Source: Solirubrobacteraceae bacterium
GTDB taxonomy: Bacteria > Actinomycetota > Thermoleophilia > Solirubrobacterales > Solirubrobacteraceae
Assembly: GCA_030447275.1 (NCBI GenBank)
Contig: JAUJPF010000030.1
Location: 1-46,283, forward strand
Direction of reading: 5' to 3'
DNA: 46,283 nucleotides
The position numbers were made by a program, and so were the translations under genes. The notes beneath the pieces are model-generated. The model had not been told where the DNA came from. It did not search any database and saw only the letters and a list, made by a program, of their open reading frames with translations. This document shows, in pieces, positions 14,527 through 22,762 of this stretch. Every line of letters begins with the position of its first letter. Positions within the stretch are counted from its first letter, which is position 1.

Positions 14527-14673
14527 GTGGCGTACCACGCCCGCAGGCGGTACCGCGGCTCTCAGCGTCTCGGCCCGGTCGAGATCGTGTGCATCGTCGC
14601 GGTGGTGCTCGCGATCGCGGCGCTCCTCGTCTTCATCATCACCCAGGCCGGCGGCGGCCACATGCTGACCTGA
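14527..14673 (+). CDS. Small single-pass membrane protein
   Basis: A 48-residue protein. A basic N-terminus (AYHARRRYRGSQRLGP) is followed by one hydrophobic helix (VEIVCIVAVVLAIAALLVFI) and a short tail (TQAGGGHMLT). The positive-inside rule predicts a cytoplasmic N-terminus. GTG at 14527 follows TAGCTT (14514-14519) by 7 nt; that hexamer's TAG is also the probable stop of the preceding frame. Family unknown. It converges on the minus-strand gene ending at 14678, 4 nt away. Confidence 0.6.
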   Translation: MAYHARRRYRGSQRLGPVEIVCIVAVVLAIAALLVFIITQAGGGHMLT

Positions 14674-14677
14674 CGGA

Positions 14678-15695
14678 TCAGGCGCGCGGGAGCGTGAGGC
14701 TGATGACGCCGACGCGGGTGGCGCGGTCGGGGTCGGCCGGGCCGCCGAACGGGAGGACGCCGAGGTCGGCCTGCCGGACCGTCGTGCGGCCGGCGCGGAA
14801 GCGCAGCGACAGCGTCGTCACGGCCCCCGCGGCGAGGGTGCCGCCGCCCGCGGCGGGATAGGCGCGACGCCCGGGGAGGGAGAGGTAGATCCGCCGCGCG
14901 AGCCGCTGCGGCGACGAGGTGACGTTGCGCAGGCGCAGGCGCACGACGACGTTCTCGCCCGCGCGCGCGACGCGCAGGACGCGCGCCTCCGTGTCCTCCA
15001 TCAGCAGCGGCGCCGTGCCCGCCGCCTTGCCGAGCGTGGTGCCGGTGGTGCACCAGACGGTTCCGTTGCTCCCTGCGCCCGGCGGCAGCTCCGCGCACGG
15101 GGGGATCACGCGCGGCGCCGCCGGTGCGGCGGCGACGGGCGGGGAAGGCGCAGGCGAGGAGAACGGCCCGTCGTCGCCGAGCAGCGACCCGGCGGCAAGG
15201 GCGCCCACGGCGCCGCCGGCAAGCACGCCGGCCACCGCGAACGGCAGCCGCCCGCGCGTCCGCCGCCGCTCCGCCGCAGCCTCCTCGACCGCCACCCGCA
15301 GGTCGCACACGCAGCTCGTGCTCCCGGCCGACGAGGTGGTCGGCGACCGCGAGGCGCATCTGCCGGCTCGCCTCCAACGCGACCCCGGCCTGGCGGAGCT
15401 TGGCCTGAAGGGCCGCGATGCGCTCGGCGTCGTGGTGCTCGGAGGCCCGCGGCCGCGCGTCGCGCACCCGCGCCAGCTCGTCGACCCGCCGCTCCATGAG
15501 GTCGAGCTCGCCCACGAGCCGCTCGCGCAGCGCGCGCAGCTCGGAGACGTGCTCCTCCAGGCCCGCGCCCGACGGAGCGTCGCCCGCGCGGGCGAACCGG
15601 CCCTCGCGCAGGCGCGCCGAGAGCTCCTCGTCGAGCCCGACGGTCACGTCATCCCCGCGCGTCACCCCAGCCACATCACTCTGATTCCCGGTCAC
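14678..15695 (-). CDS. Membrane-anchored protein with cytoplasmic coiled coil, one frameshift
   Basis: From GTG at 15695 the first ~130 residues are charged and helical: DEELSARLREGRFARAGDA, then LRALRERLVGELDLMERRVD and AERIAALQAKLRQAGVALEA, a likely coiled coil. Near 15303 the frame shifts by one, continuing as VCDLRVAVEEAAAERRR, a membrane helix (LPFAVAGVLAGGAVGALAAG), a Pro/Ala linker and an exported beta-rich domain (NVVVRLRLRNVTSSPQRLA, TTLSLRFRAGRTTVRQADL) with two Cys flanking PPGAGSNGTVW. Topology: N-in, C-out. It resembles in layout actinobacterial membrane proteins with a soluble N-terminal module, but I do not recognise the family. Confidence 0.6.
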
Positions 15696-15768
15696 GGCAC
15701 CCCGGAACCCGACCCGGGCGCGCCGCCACCCGCTCCGAGCGGACGAATCAGCCGGCGGCCGGAGCGGC

Positions 15769-15774
15769 TAGCCT
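15769..15774 (+). promoter_or_regulatory. Candidate -10 for the copper-protein gene
   Basis: TAGCCT ends exactly 6 nt before ATG 15781, and there is no Shine-Dalgarno. The same hexamer and spacing occur before the minus-strand aminotransferase gene at 19746. Confidence 0.45.
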
Positions 15775-15780
15775 GCCGCC

Positions 15781-17150
15781 ATGCGCCGCCCCGCCCTGCT
15801 GCTCGCCTTCGTCGGCGCACTGCTCCTCACCCTCCCCCGGCGACCGGCCTCGCCAAGGAGCGGACGATCACCAAGCGCTTCGGCCCGATCGGCATCGGCC
15901 CCTACGCGGTGAAGTACCGCACGTCGCGCTTCCCGGCCCCGCGCGTCGACGGTCACATCACGCGCATGCACGCGCGCGTGGTCGACGGCCGCGGCCGCCC
16001 GATGGCCGTCAGCCGCATGATGCTCCACCACCTCACGTTCAAGGACCTCGGCTCGCCGGGCCGCACCCGCCGCGACATCAGCTACTGCAAGGGCAGTCTC
16101 GGCGAGCGCTTCTACGGCACGGGGGAGGAGGACCGCGAGCTCGTCTTCCCGGCCGGCTACGGCTACCGGACCCGCGCGAAGGACCGCTGGGACGCCAACT
16201 GGATGCTGATGAACCACGGCGCCAAGTCCGACCAGGCCTACATCGAGTACACGGTGACCGTCGACGACTCGCCCTCGATCACCGGCGTGCGCTCGTTCTG
16301 GGTCGGCGTCACCGACGGCTGCGGCAAGGACCCGATCTTCGACGTCCCCGGCGGCGGCGCGCCCGGCTCCGTCCACCGCGAGTCCGCCCCGTGGCGGGTC
16401 CCGATCAGCGGCCGCATCGTCCTCGCCGGAGGGCACATCCACGGCGGCGCGCTCAACGTCGACCTCCAGCAGCCGGCGTGCGGCGACCGCGAGCTGTTCG
16501 AGAGCCACCCGCTGTACGGCAAGGACGACCACCCCTACTACAACGTCCTCCCGAACCTCCACGAGCCGGGGCCGATCTCGAGCCTCGCTCATCACCACGC
16601 CGACCGGCGTCCCCCGTCCGCCGCGGCGAGCGCCTGCGGATCACCACCGAGTACGACGCGCAGACGATGCACGTGCGCGCGATGGGGATCATGCACGTCT
16701 ACATCGCGCCCCGCGCGCGCGTCCGGCGAGCGGTGCGCCCCGCTGCCGGCCGACCGCGTCGAGCAGCTCCAGAAGCCCGACGGCCGCCTCGAGCCGCCGC
16801 GGTGGATCGTGCCGCTCACCGGCATCGGCGCCGACGGCAAGGCCACGGAGATCGACCGCCCGCCCGGCCCGGTCACCCGCCTCGAGACGCCGAAGACGGT
16901 CACCATCGACGTGACGAGCCCGCGCCTTGCGCCGAACAACTTCGACGTCCCCGCGGGCACCACGTTCCGCTGGCGCTTCGAGGACGAGCTCAAGCACGAC
17001 ATCACCGTCGCCGACGCGCCGTTCGGGTTCTCCTCGCAGCCGCTGAGCGCCGGACGCAGCTACCGGCGCACGCTCACCCGCCCGGGCGCCTACAAGCTCT
17101 TCTGCTCGCTGCACCCGGTCGCGATGACCCAGCGCATCGACGTCCGCTAG
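15781..17150 (+). CDS. Secreted Nod19-like plus cupredoxin copper protein, multiple frameshifts
   Basis: ATG 15781 encodes a signal peptide (RRPALLLAFVGALLLTLP). The frame changes at the C5 run 15834-15838, then again near 16586, 16610 and 16716. Restored, about 450 residues. The first domain has MLHHLTFKDLG, FWVGVTDGCGKDPIFD, VLAGGHIHGGALNVDLQ and MHVRAMGIMHVY, the His-rich pattern of stress-upregulated Nod19/PHM-like proteins that bind copper. The C-terminal domain is cupredoxin-like: FDVPAGTTFRWRFEDELKHD supplies the His ligand and KLFCSLHPVAM the Cys-His-Met ligands of a type 1 site. It acts outside the cell. Four breaks in one gene suggest poor consensus or real decay. Confidence 0.65.
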
Positions 17151-17157
17151 CGGACGC

Positions 17158-17844
17158 GTGGTCCGCCTCCGGCAGGCCGTCCTCGCCGCCCGCGACCTCG
17201 ACGCCGCCGTGGCGCGGCTGAACGAGGCGCTGCCGCTCGCCGAGCCGTTCTCCGACCCCGGCGTCGCCCACTTCGGCCTGCGCAACGCGGTGATGGCCCT
17301 CGGCGACACGTTCGTCGAGGTCGTCGCGCCTGTCCGGGAGGACACCGCCGCCGGGCGCCACCTCGACCGCCGCGGCGACGGCGGCTACATGGTCATGTTC
17401 CAGGTCGACGACCTCGACGGCGCGCGGGCGCGGGCGGCGGCGCTCGGCGTCCGCACGGTGTGGGAGCTCGAGCTGCCCGACATCGTCGACGTCCACCTGC
17501 ATCCGCGCGACATGGGCGCGGCGATCGTCGCGCTCGACCGCTGCGACCCGCCGGAGGGCTGGCGCTGGGGAGGCCCGGCGTGGGAGGGAAGGGCGCCCGC
17601 GACCGTCGCGGCGGGCGGCGTCACCGGTGCGACCCTGCGCGCGCCCGACCCGCAGGCGCTGGCGAGCCGGTACGCCGACGTGCTCGGGCGGTCGCCGCGC
17701 GACGACGGCACGATCGAGCTCGACCTCGGCGGCGAGCTGCGCTTCGTCGAGGGCGACGACGGGATCGAGGCCTTCCACGCCGCGCTCCCCGGCCGGGCCG
17801 GCGAGTCGGTCGAGGCGGCCGGGGTCCGGTTCGCGTTCGGTTAG
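17158..17844 (+). CDS. VOC/glyoxalase-like protein
   Basis: A 228-residue protein with two glyoxalase-type half-modules: VRLRQAVLAARDLDAAVARL and GYMVMFQVDDLDGARARAAA, then GGVTGATLRAPDPQALASRY and IELDLGGELRFVEGDDG. It resembles the glyoxalase_3 subgroup with unknown substrates; His and Glu positions could hold a metal. GTG at 17158 is 8 nt after the copper-protein stop. The stop overlaps that of the convergent membrane protein (TTAG, 17841-17844). Confidence 0.75.
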   Translation: MVRLRQAVLAARDLDAAVARLNEALPLAEPFSDPGVAHFGLRNAVMALGDTFVEVVAPVREDTAAGRHLDRRGDGGYMVMFQVDDLDGARARAAALGVRTVWELELPDIVDVHLHPRDMGAAIVALDRCDPPEGWRWGGPAWEGRAPATVAAGGVTGATLRAPDPQALASRYADVLGRSPRDDGTIELDLGGELRFVEGDDGIEAFHAALPGRAGESVEAAGVRFAFG

Positions 17845-18113
17845 AGGACGGAGCGCAGCACGAGCCCGGCGCCGACGGCGAAGAAGCCCGTCGCCGACAG
17901 CAGCAGCCACCCGCGGAAGACCCACCAGCGGCCCTGATCGGACTCGAGGAACCCGACGTCGGGCTCGTACGCCTGCGTCCAGCCGCGCTCGCGCCAGCCG
18001 TCGTCGCCCTCGCGCATCAGCGTGGCCAGCCGCCCGCTGAAGATCGCCAGCAGGGCTCCGAGGACGAACGCGGCGTTGCCGAGGACGAGATCGAAGAGCA
18101 TCGATCTCTTCAT
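17841..18113 (-). CDS. Small two-helix membrane protein
   Basis: 90 residues from ATG 18113 (MKRSMLFDLVLGNAAFVLGA). Two hydrophobic segments (LVLGNAAFVLGALLAIFSG and WLLLSATGFFAVGAGLVL) flank an acidic, Trp-rich loop (EGDDGWRERGWTQAYEPDVG). The frame is open further upstream, but ATG 18113 is better placed after TACATT (18137-18132, minus). Function unknown. It is divergent from the gene at 18190. Confidence 0.65.
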   Translation of the reverse strand: MKRSMLFDLVLGNAAFVLGALLAIFSGRLATLMREGDDGWRERGWTQAYEPDVGFLESDQGRWWVFRGWLLLSATGFFAVGAGLVLRSVL

Positions 18114-18149
18114 CGGCCGCAGGAGCGGACGAATGTAGGGGTTGACCAA

Positions 18150-18164
18150 CTCCGGTTTCCGGAG
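18150..18164. promoter_or_regulatory. CTCCGG-TTT-CCGGAG palindrome in a divergent promoter region
   Basis: A perfect 6-bp inverted repeat with a 3-nt spacer lies between the divergent genes at 18113 (minus) and 18190 (plus). It is at the -35 position for the minus-strand -10 TACATT (18132-18137), a suitable operator position. No regulator gene is adjacent. Confidence 0.35.
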
Positions 18165-18189
18165 GACCCTGGGTGACGGAGGGATGGGC

Positions 18190-18690
18190 ATGGACGCTCG
18201 CTTCGTCAGAGCAGGGACATACGCAGCGCTCGCGGTCTCGATGGCCCTGGTCGTCGGTGCGGGCGGCTACGCGGCCGGCCGCGGCACCGCGGACATCGAC
18301 GGCGCGTTCGAGCGCGGCTGGACCGAGGGCGAGCAGAGCGCGCGCACCGCGGCCCAGGAGCGCTACGGCGTCGGCGGGCCCGGCCGCGAGGCGATCCGCC
18401 GCGACGCGATCGCGCGCGGCCGCGCGAAGGGCTACCGGGCCGGGCATCGCGCCGGCTTCGCCGCCGGCAAGCGCCAGGGCATCCGCACCGGCGAGCAGTC
18501 GATCTTCGCCGGGTTCGACGGCGGCTGGCAGGTCGGCGGCTGGTACGCCGTCCGCATCGGCCACGGCGAGGGCGTGCGCGGCTACTCGATCCCGTCGCGC
18601 GTGGCGCTCACCGGCAGGCGCACGTACCGGCTGTGCGGCGGCGGGGTGTGCTCGGGCGCGCCCGCCGCGCGCAGGTCACAGCGCCGCTAG
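18190..18690 (+). CDS. Gly/Arg-rich membrane-anchored hypothetical protein
   Basis: 166 residues from ATG 18190, chosen because GGAGGG (18178-18183) lies 6 nt upstream; ATG 18184 is possible. An N-terminal membrane helix (YAALAVSMALVVGAGGYAAG) precedes a stretch with a repeated Gly every 3-4 residues (RGRAKGYRAGHRAGFAAGKR), like a glycine-zipper or Gly-Arg repeat, then a beta-like end with Trp/Tyr (GGWQVGGWYAVRIGHGEG). Two Cys are near the C-terminus. Probably N-in with an extracytoplasmic Gly-rich domain. Function unknown. Its 3' end overlaps the convergent aminotransferase by 15 nt. Confidence 0.65.
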   Translation: MDARFVRAGTYAALAVSMALVVGAGGYAAGRGTADIDGAFERGWTEGEQSARTAAQERYGVGGPGREAIRRDAIARGRAKGYRAGHRAGFAAGKRQGIRTGEQSIFAGFDGGWQVGGWYAVRIGHGEGVRGYSIPSRVALTGRRTYRLCGGGVCSGAPAARRSQRR

Positions 18691-19746
18691 CAGCCGGTCG
18701 AGGTCGTCTTCGTCGTTCCACGCGCCGACGCTGGCGCGCAGGTACGGCGTGTTCGGCAGGAAGCGCACCGCGACGCCGGCCGCGGCGAGCCGCTCCGACG
18801 TCGCGTCGGGCTCCGGGTCCTCCCACGCGACGAGCGTCGTCTCGCCGCGCGGCCCGACGGTCCGCCCGGCTTCGCGGAGGCGCGCGGCGAGCTGCCCGGC
18901 CAGCTCGCGCGCGCGGGCGTGCACCGCGTCCCACCCGAAGCCGGCGAGCAGGTCGAGCGACGCGAGCGCGGCGGCCGCCGTCTCGGCCGAGAGCGCCGGC
19001 GTGTCGAAGCGCTGCGCGGTCGCGTGGATCGCGTCCGCGTCGAGCCCGCGCGCGGCGTCGGCGTAGCCGACGTAGGAGAGCGCGACGGGGGCGAGGCGCT
19101 CGCGGTGCTCGGGCGCGACGTAGAGCATCCCGGTGCCGACGGGGCCGCACAGCCACTTCTGGCCCGAGCCGGCGTAGAACGCGCACCCGAGCGCGCCCAT
19201 GTCGAGCGGGATCGCCCCGACGCCCTGCGCGCCGTCGAGCAGCACCGGGACGTCGCCGTCGAAGCGCGGCGCGACGTCGCCGGTGACCCAACCGACGTGC
19301 GAGCAGGCGATCAGCCGCGTCCGCTCGCCGACGTGGTCGGGCAGCTCGGCGAGCGGGGCGGTGCGGATCGTGACGCCGAGGCGCTCGCGCGCCGCCAGAA
19401 GCGGGCCGAGGACGCCGGGGTGCTCGGCGTCGCTCGTGAGGATCTCGTCGCCGGCGGCGAGGCCGAGGCCCGCGACGACGCGCGCCACGCCGTCGCTCGT
19501 CGAGGTGGTCAGCGCGACGTCGGCGGGGGCGGCGCCCAGCACCCCTGCGTACGCCTCGCGCTGGCGGTCGCGCAGCGCGAAGAAGCGGTCGTAGTACGCG
19601 CCGCGCCGGCCGTCGACCTCGGCGAGGTCGACGACCTCGTCGAGCGCGAGGCGTGCGGCCCCGGGCAGCGGCCCGCACGTGCCCGCGTTCAGGTACGCGA
19701 CGCGCGCGAAGACCGGGAACTCGGCACGCAGGCCGGCGGCGTCCAC
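18676..19746 (-). CDS. Class V aminotransferase (cysteine desulfurase/epimerase-like)
   Basis: A 356-residue PLP enzyme: YLNAGTCGPLP at the start, LTTSTSDGVARVVAGLGL, IACSHVGWVTGDVAPRFDG, VLLDGAQGVGAIPLDM (PLP-contacting Asp) and SGQKWLCGPVGTGMLYV with the Schiff-base Lys near residue 197. The SGQKWL context resembles isopenicillin-N-epimerase-like and selenocysteine lyase-like members more than housekeeping SufS, and no suf genes are nearby. Substrate unknown. GTG 19746 lies 6 nt after TAGCCT on the minus strand, suggesting a leaderless transcript. Confidence 0.85.
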   Translation of the reverse strand: MDAAGLRAEFPVFARVAYLNAGTCGPLPGAARLALDEVVDLAEVDGRRGAYYDRFFALRDRQREAYAGVLGAAPADVALTTSTSDGVARVVAGLGLAAGDEILTSDAEHPGVLGPLLAARERLGVTIRTAPLAELPDHVGERTRLIACSHVGWVTGDVAPRFDGDVPVLLDGAQGVGAIPLDMGALGCAFYAGSGQKWLCGPVGTGMLYVAPEHRERLAPVALSYVGYADAARGLDADAIHATAQRFDTPALSAETAAAALASLDLLAGFGWDAVHARARELAGQLAARLREAGRTVGPRGETTLVAWEDPEPDATSERLAAAGVAVRFLPNTPYLRASVGAWNDEDDLDRLLAAL

Positions 19747-19948
19747 GCCAACAGGCTACGCGGACGAACTCCGCAGCCGGTCAACGACGGCCGGATGCCG
19801 GCGATTCCGTCAGATCGCGGGGCCGGATGCCCCGCGGAGGACTCCTCCTACCCGCAGACGGGCCAGGGCGACGAACCGGCGCGCGAGTAGAGGATCGCGG
19901 CGCGGAGATCCTGCTCGGCCTCCGGCGCCGCGGCGGGGTCGCCGCTGC

Positions 19949-20148
19949 GAGGTGTACGGGCACACGCGCGACGTGCTCATGCTCAACCCGGTCAGCGGCC
20001 TCTTCGAGGGCTTCCGCGCCGTGCTGCTCTACGGCGATGCGCCCGCGCTGTGGCACGTGGCGGTGCCGCTCTCCTACGCGCTGGCGCTGCTCGCGATCTT
20101 CGTCCCCTGTACCGCCGCGAGGAGACGCACTTCGCGAAGTTGCTCTAG
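19949..20148 (+). pseudogene. C-terminal remnant of an ABC-2 type export permease
   Basis: From about 19949 the frame reads VYGHTRDVLMLNPVSGLFEG, FRAVLLYGDAPALW, a hydrophobic helix (VAVPLSYALALLAIFVP) and, after a one-base shift near 20105, LYRREETHFAKLL to TAG 20146-20148. NPVxGLxEGFR followed by a last helix and a charged E-x-x-F-A end is the C-terminus of ABC-2 polysaccharide/teichoic-type permeases. The first ~200 residues are absent: 19747-19948 shows no related sequence and no other gene. So only a gene end survives, adjoining infC. Confidence 0.6.
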
Positions 20149-20164
20149 CCGGGTGCCCCACGGC

Positions 20165-20170
20165 TATACT
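20165..20170 (+). promoter_or_regulatory. Candidate -10 of the infC operon
   Basis: TATACT is an almost ideal -10 hexamer. It would start transcription near 20177 and leave a leader of about 27 nt before GTG 20204. It lies just past the permease remnant's stop. Confidence 0.5.
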
Positions 20171-20203
20171 CGCTCCCGCTTGACGACGCCTCGATACAGC
20201 TAA

Positions 20204-20989
20204 GTGCCGGTCCCCCGCAGGTTCGACCGGCGCCCGCCCGAGCGGGACACGACCCGGATCAACGAGCGCATCCGCGTCCCCGAGGTGCGGCTGATCGACG
20301 AGACCGGCGCCCAGATGGGCGTGATGGCGACCGACAAGGCGCTCCGCTACGCGCAGGACAAGGACCTCGACCTCGTCGAGGTCGCTCCCGAGGCGCGCCC
20401 GCCGGTCACCCGCGTGCTCGACTACTCGAAGTACAAGTACGAGCAGGCGCAGAAGCAGAAGCAGGCCCGCAAGCACCAGCAGCAGATCGTCGTGCGCGAG
20501 ATCAAGTTCCGCCCGAAGATCGCGGACCAGGACTACGAGACGAAGAAGCGCCACGTCGAGCGCTTCCTGCGCCACAAGGACAAGGTCAAGGTCACGATCA
20601 TGTTCCGCGGGCGCGAGGTCACGCACCCGGAGCGCGGCGAGATGATCCTCGACCGCCTCGCCGCCGAGCTCGAGGAGCTGGCCATCGTCGAGCAGCGCCC
20701 CCAGCAGGACGGGCGCAACATGACGATGATGCTCGGCCCGTCGAAGGCGGTCCTGTCGGGAGAGATCGAGGCGCCGGACGAGGAGCCCTCCGACGAGGGC
20801 GACGAGGCCGTCGCCGCGCCGGAGGCCCCCGAGGCCGCGGCGGACGAAGTGGGACCGGACGAGCGCGGCAGCAGCGCGGGCGCTCCCCCGGAGGAGCGCA
20901 GCGGCAGCGGCCAGGGCGGCGCGAAGAAGCCGCGCGCCAAGCCGACGAAGGAACGCCCGCTCGGCAGCGCCGAGCAGCTCGCCGACTGA
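20204..20989 (+). CDS. infC: Translation initiation factor IF-3
   Basis: 261 residues. RINERIRVPEVRLIDETGAQ and KALRYAQDKDLDLVEVAPEA mark the N-domain; KEIKFRPKI-like (VREIKFRPKIADQDYETKKR) and VTIMFRGREVTHPERG mark the C-domain. IF-3 binds the 30S subunit and proofreads initiation. Beyond residue ~180 there is an extra acidic then basic low-complexity tail (DEEPSDEGDEAVAAPEAPEA, later KKPRAKPTKERPLGS), making it about 80 residues longer than typical IF-3. The GTG start gives an Arg-rich beginning (PVPRRFDRRPPERDTT). First gene of the infC-rpmI-rplT set, here interrupted by a binding-protein gene. Confidence 0.95.
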   Translation: MPVPRRFDRRPPERDTTRINERIRVPEVRLIDETGAQMGVMATDKALRYAQDKDLDLVEVAPEARPPVTRVLDYSKYKYEQAQKQKQARKHQQQIVVREIKFRPKIADQDYETKKRHVERFLRHKDKVKVTIMFRGREVTHPERGEMILDRLAAELEELAIVEQRPQQDGRNMTMMLGPSKAVLSGEIEAPDEEPSDEGDEAVAAPEAPEAAADEVGPDERGSSAGAPPEERSGSGQGGAKKPRAKPTKERPLGSAEQLAD

Positions 20990-20994
20990 CGCTC

Positions 20995-22167
20995 GTGCCC
21001 CGCACCGTCCTCCTCGCCCTCGCCGTCGCCCTCGCGCTTCCGGCAGTGGCTCAGGCCCAGAACCTCGTCGTCCACTCCAGCCTGCCGCTCCAGGGCGCGT
21101 CGGCGTCGCAGACCCGTGCCGTCGTGCGCGGGATCGACCTCGCGCTCGAGCGCGCCGGCGGCACCGCAGGCGGTCGCCGTGTCGTGCACCGGTCGCATGA
21201 CGACTCGACGGCGCGGGCGCGGACGTGGACGCCCGAGGCGGTGTCGGTGAACGCCCGCCGCGCGGCGCAGGACCGCAACGCCATCGCGTACATCGGCGAG
21301 TTCAACTCGGGGGCGACGGCGATCTCGCTGCCGATCCTCAATGAGGCGGGGATCCTCCAGGTCAGCCCGTCGAACACCGCCGTCGGGCTCACCCTCGGCG
21401 GGCTCGGCGCGGATCGCGGAGAGCCGGAGAAGTACTACCCAGCCGGATCGCGACACTACGGCCGCGTCATTCCGAACGATCGCGTCCAGGCGCGCGCGGC
21501 GGGGACGCTGATCCACGACTCCGGTGTCCGGCGTCTGCTCGTCGTCCACGACCGCGAGATCTACGGCCGCGGACTTGCGCTCCTCGCCGCTCGCGCCGCT
21601 CGCGCGCGCGGGATCCGGGTGGTCCGCGTGCGCGGCCTCACCCGGCGGGCCGCGAACGCGGGCTCCATCGCCGCGGAGGTGCGGCGGCGCCGCGCGGACG
21701 GCGTCTTCTACGGCGGCATCACCGCGAACGGGGCGGTCCGGCTCTGGCGCGCGCTCGGACGCAATCGGCGGCTGAGGCTGTTCGCGGGGGACGGGGTGGC
21801 CGAGTCGGGGTTCACCCGCCGCATCCCGCGCGGTGCCGCGCGGCGGACCCGGATACTCCTCAGCACGCTCCACCGCGACGCGTACCCCGCCTCGGGCCAG
21901 GAGGTCTTCGACGCGCTTGGCGGCGCCGACCCGTACGCGCTGTACGGCTACGAGGCGATGAGCGTCGTCCTCGACGCGATCAACCGCGGCGGCGCGACGC
22001 GCGCGGGCGCGATCAGCGGCTTCTTCGCCACGCGCGACCGCGACTCCGTCCTCGGCCGCTACTCGATCGACGCCAACGGCGACACGACGCTGACGCAGTA
22101 CGGCGTCTACCGCGTCGCCGGCGGCGTGCTCGCGTTCAGGCGCGTCGTCGACGCCGCGGCGCCCTGA
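20995..22167 (+). CDS. Periplasmic amino-acid-type binding protein (LivJ-like)
   Basis: A 390-residue exported protein. Signal peptide RTVLLALAVALALPAVAQAQ has a likely AQA cleavage and no lipobox Cys. Mature type 1 periplasmic binding fold: LPLQGASASQTRAVVRGIDL, IAYIGEFNSGATAISLPILN, ILQVSPSNTAVGLT and DPYALYGYEAMSVVLDAI. Such proteins capture branched-chain amino acids or related ligands for ABC import, or sense them. No permease or ATPase genes are near, so the partner is elsewhere or it is a stand-alone sensor. GTG at 20995 is only 6 nt after infC, so it is co-transcribed with translation genes, an unusual place. Confidence 0.8.
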   Translation: MPRTVLLALAVALALPAVAQAQNLVVHSSLPLQGASASQTRAVVRGIDLALERAGGTAGGRRVVHRSHDDSTARARTWTPEAVSVNARRAAQDRNAIAYIGEFNSGATAISLPILNEAGILQVSPSNTAVGLTLGGLGADRGEPEKYYPAGSRHYGRVIPNDRVQARAAGTLIHDSGVRRLLVVHDREIYGRGLALLAARAARARGIRVVRVRGLTRRAANAGSIAAEVRRRRADGVFYGGITANGAVRLWRALGRNRRLRLFAGDGVAESGFTRRIPRGAARRTRILLSTLHRDAYPASGQEVFDALGGADPYALYGYEAMSVVLDAINRGGATRAGAISGFFATRDRDSVLGRYSIDANGDTTLTQYGVYRVAGGVLAFRRVVDAAAP

Positions 22168-22195
22168 CCCCTGCCGCTATCCTCCTGCGCTGCTC

Positions 22196-22399
22196 ATGCC
22201 GAAGATGAAGTCCCACTCGGGCGCGAAGAAGCGCTTCAAGCTCACCGCCAAGGGCAAGGTGAAGGCCCACCACGCCTTCACGTCGCACAACCTGGGCAAG
22301 AAGAGCGCGAAGCGCAAGCGCCGCCTCGGCAACGAGACCGTGCTCCAGGGCGAGGACGCCGCCCGCGCGAAGAAGCTCCTCCAGGGGATGGGCCGCTAG
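22196..22399 (+). CDS. rpmI: Ribosomal protein bL35
   Basis: A 67-residue basic protein, PKMKSHSGAKKRFKLTAKGK, then AHHAFTSHNLGKKSAKRKRR, matching bL35 closely in length and sequence. TATCCT (22178-22183) 12 nt upstream may provide an extra promoter independent of infC. The stop is directly followed by the rplT ATG with no gap. Confidence 0.97.
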   Translation: MPKMKSHSGAKKRFKLTAKGKVKAHHAFTSHNLGKKSAKRKRRLGNETVLQGEDAARAKKLLQGMGR

Positions 22400-22762
22400 A
22401 TGACGCGCGTCAAGCGCTCCGTCCACGCGAAGAAGAAGCGCCGCGCGACGCTCGAGCGCGCGAAGGGCTACCGCGGCGACGCGAGCCGGCATTACAAGAA
22501 GGCGAAGGAGACGGTCATGAAGGCCGACTCCTACGCGTACCGGGACCGGCGCAACAAGAAGCGCGACTTCCGCCGGCTGTGGATCACCCGCATCAACGCC
22601 GCGGCGCGCGTCAACGGGATGACCTACGGCCAGTTCATCCACGGCGTGCAGACCGCCGGCATCGAGCTCGACCGCAAGGTCCTCGCCGACATCGCGGTGC
22701 GCGACCCGGAGACGTTCGCCGGGATCTGCGAGGCGGCCAAGGCCGCCAACGACGCCGACTGA
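22400..22762 (+). CDS. rplT: Ribosomal protein bL20
   Basis: A 120-residue protein, [20 protein letters not shown], then [20 protein letters not shown] and [18 protein letters not shown], the classic bL20 sequence. bL20 assembles early on 23S rRNA and in other bacteria represses its own operon. Its TGA (22760-22762) overlaps the CTG start of the next gene. Confidence 0.97.
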   Translation: MTRVKRSVHAKKKRRATLERAKGYRGDASRHYKKAKETVMKADSYAYRDRRNKKRDFRRLWITRINAAARVNGMTYGQFIHGVQTAGIELDRKVLADIAVRDPETFAGICEAAKAANDAD

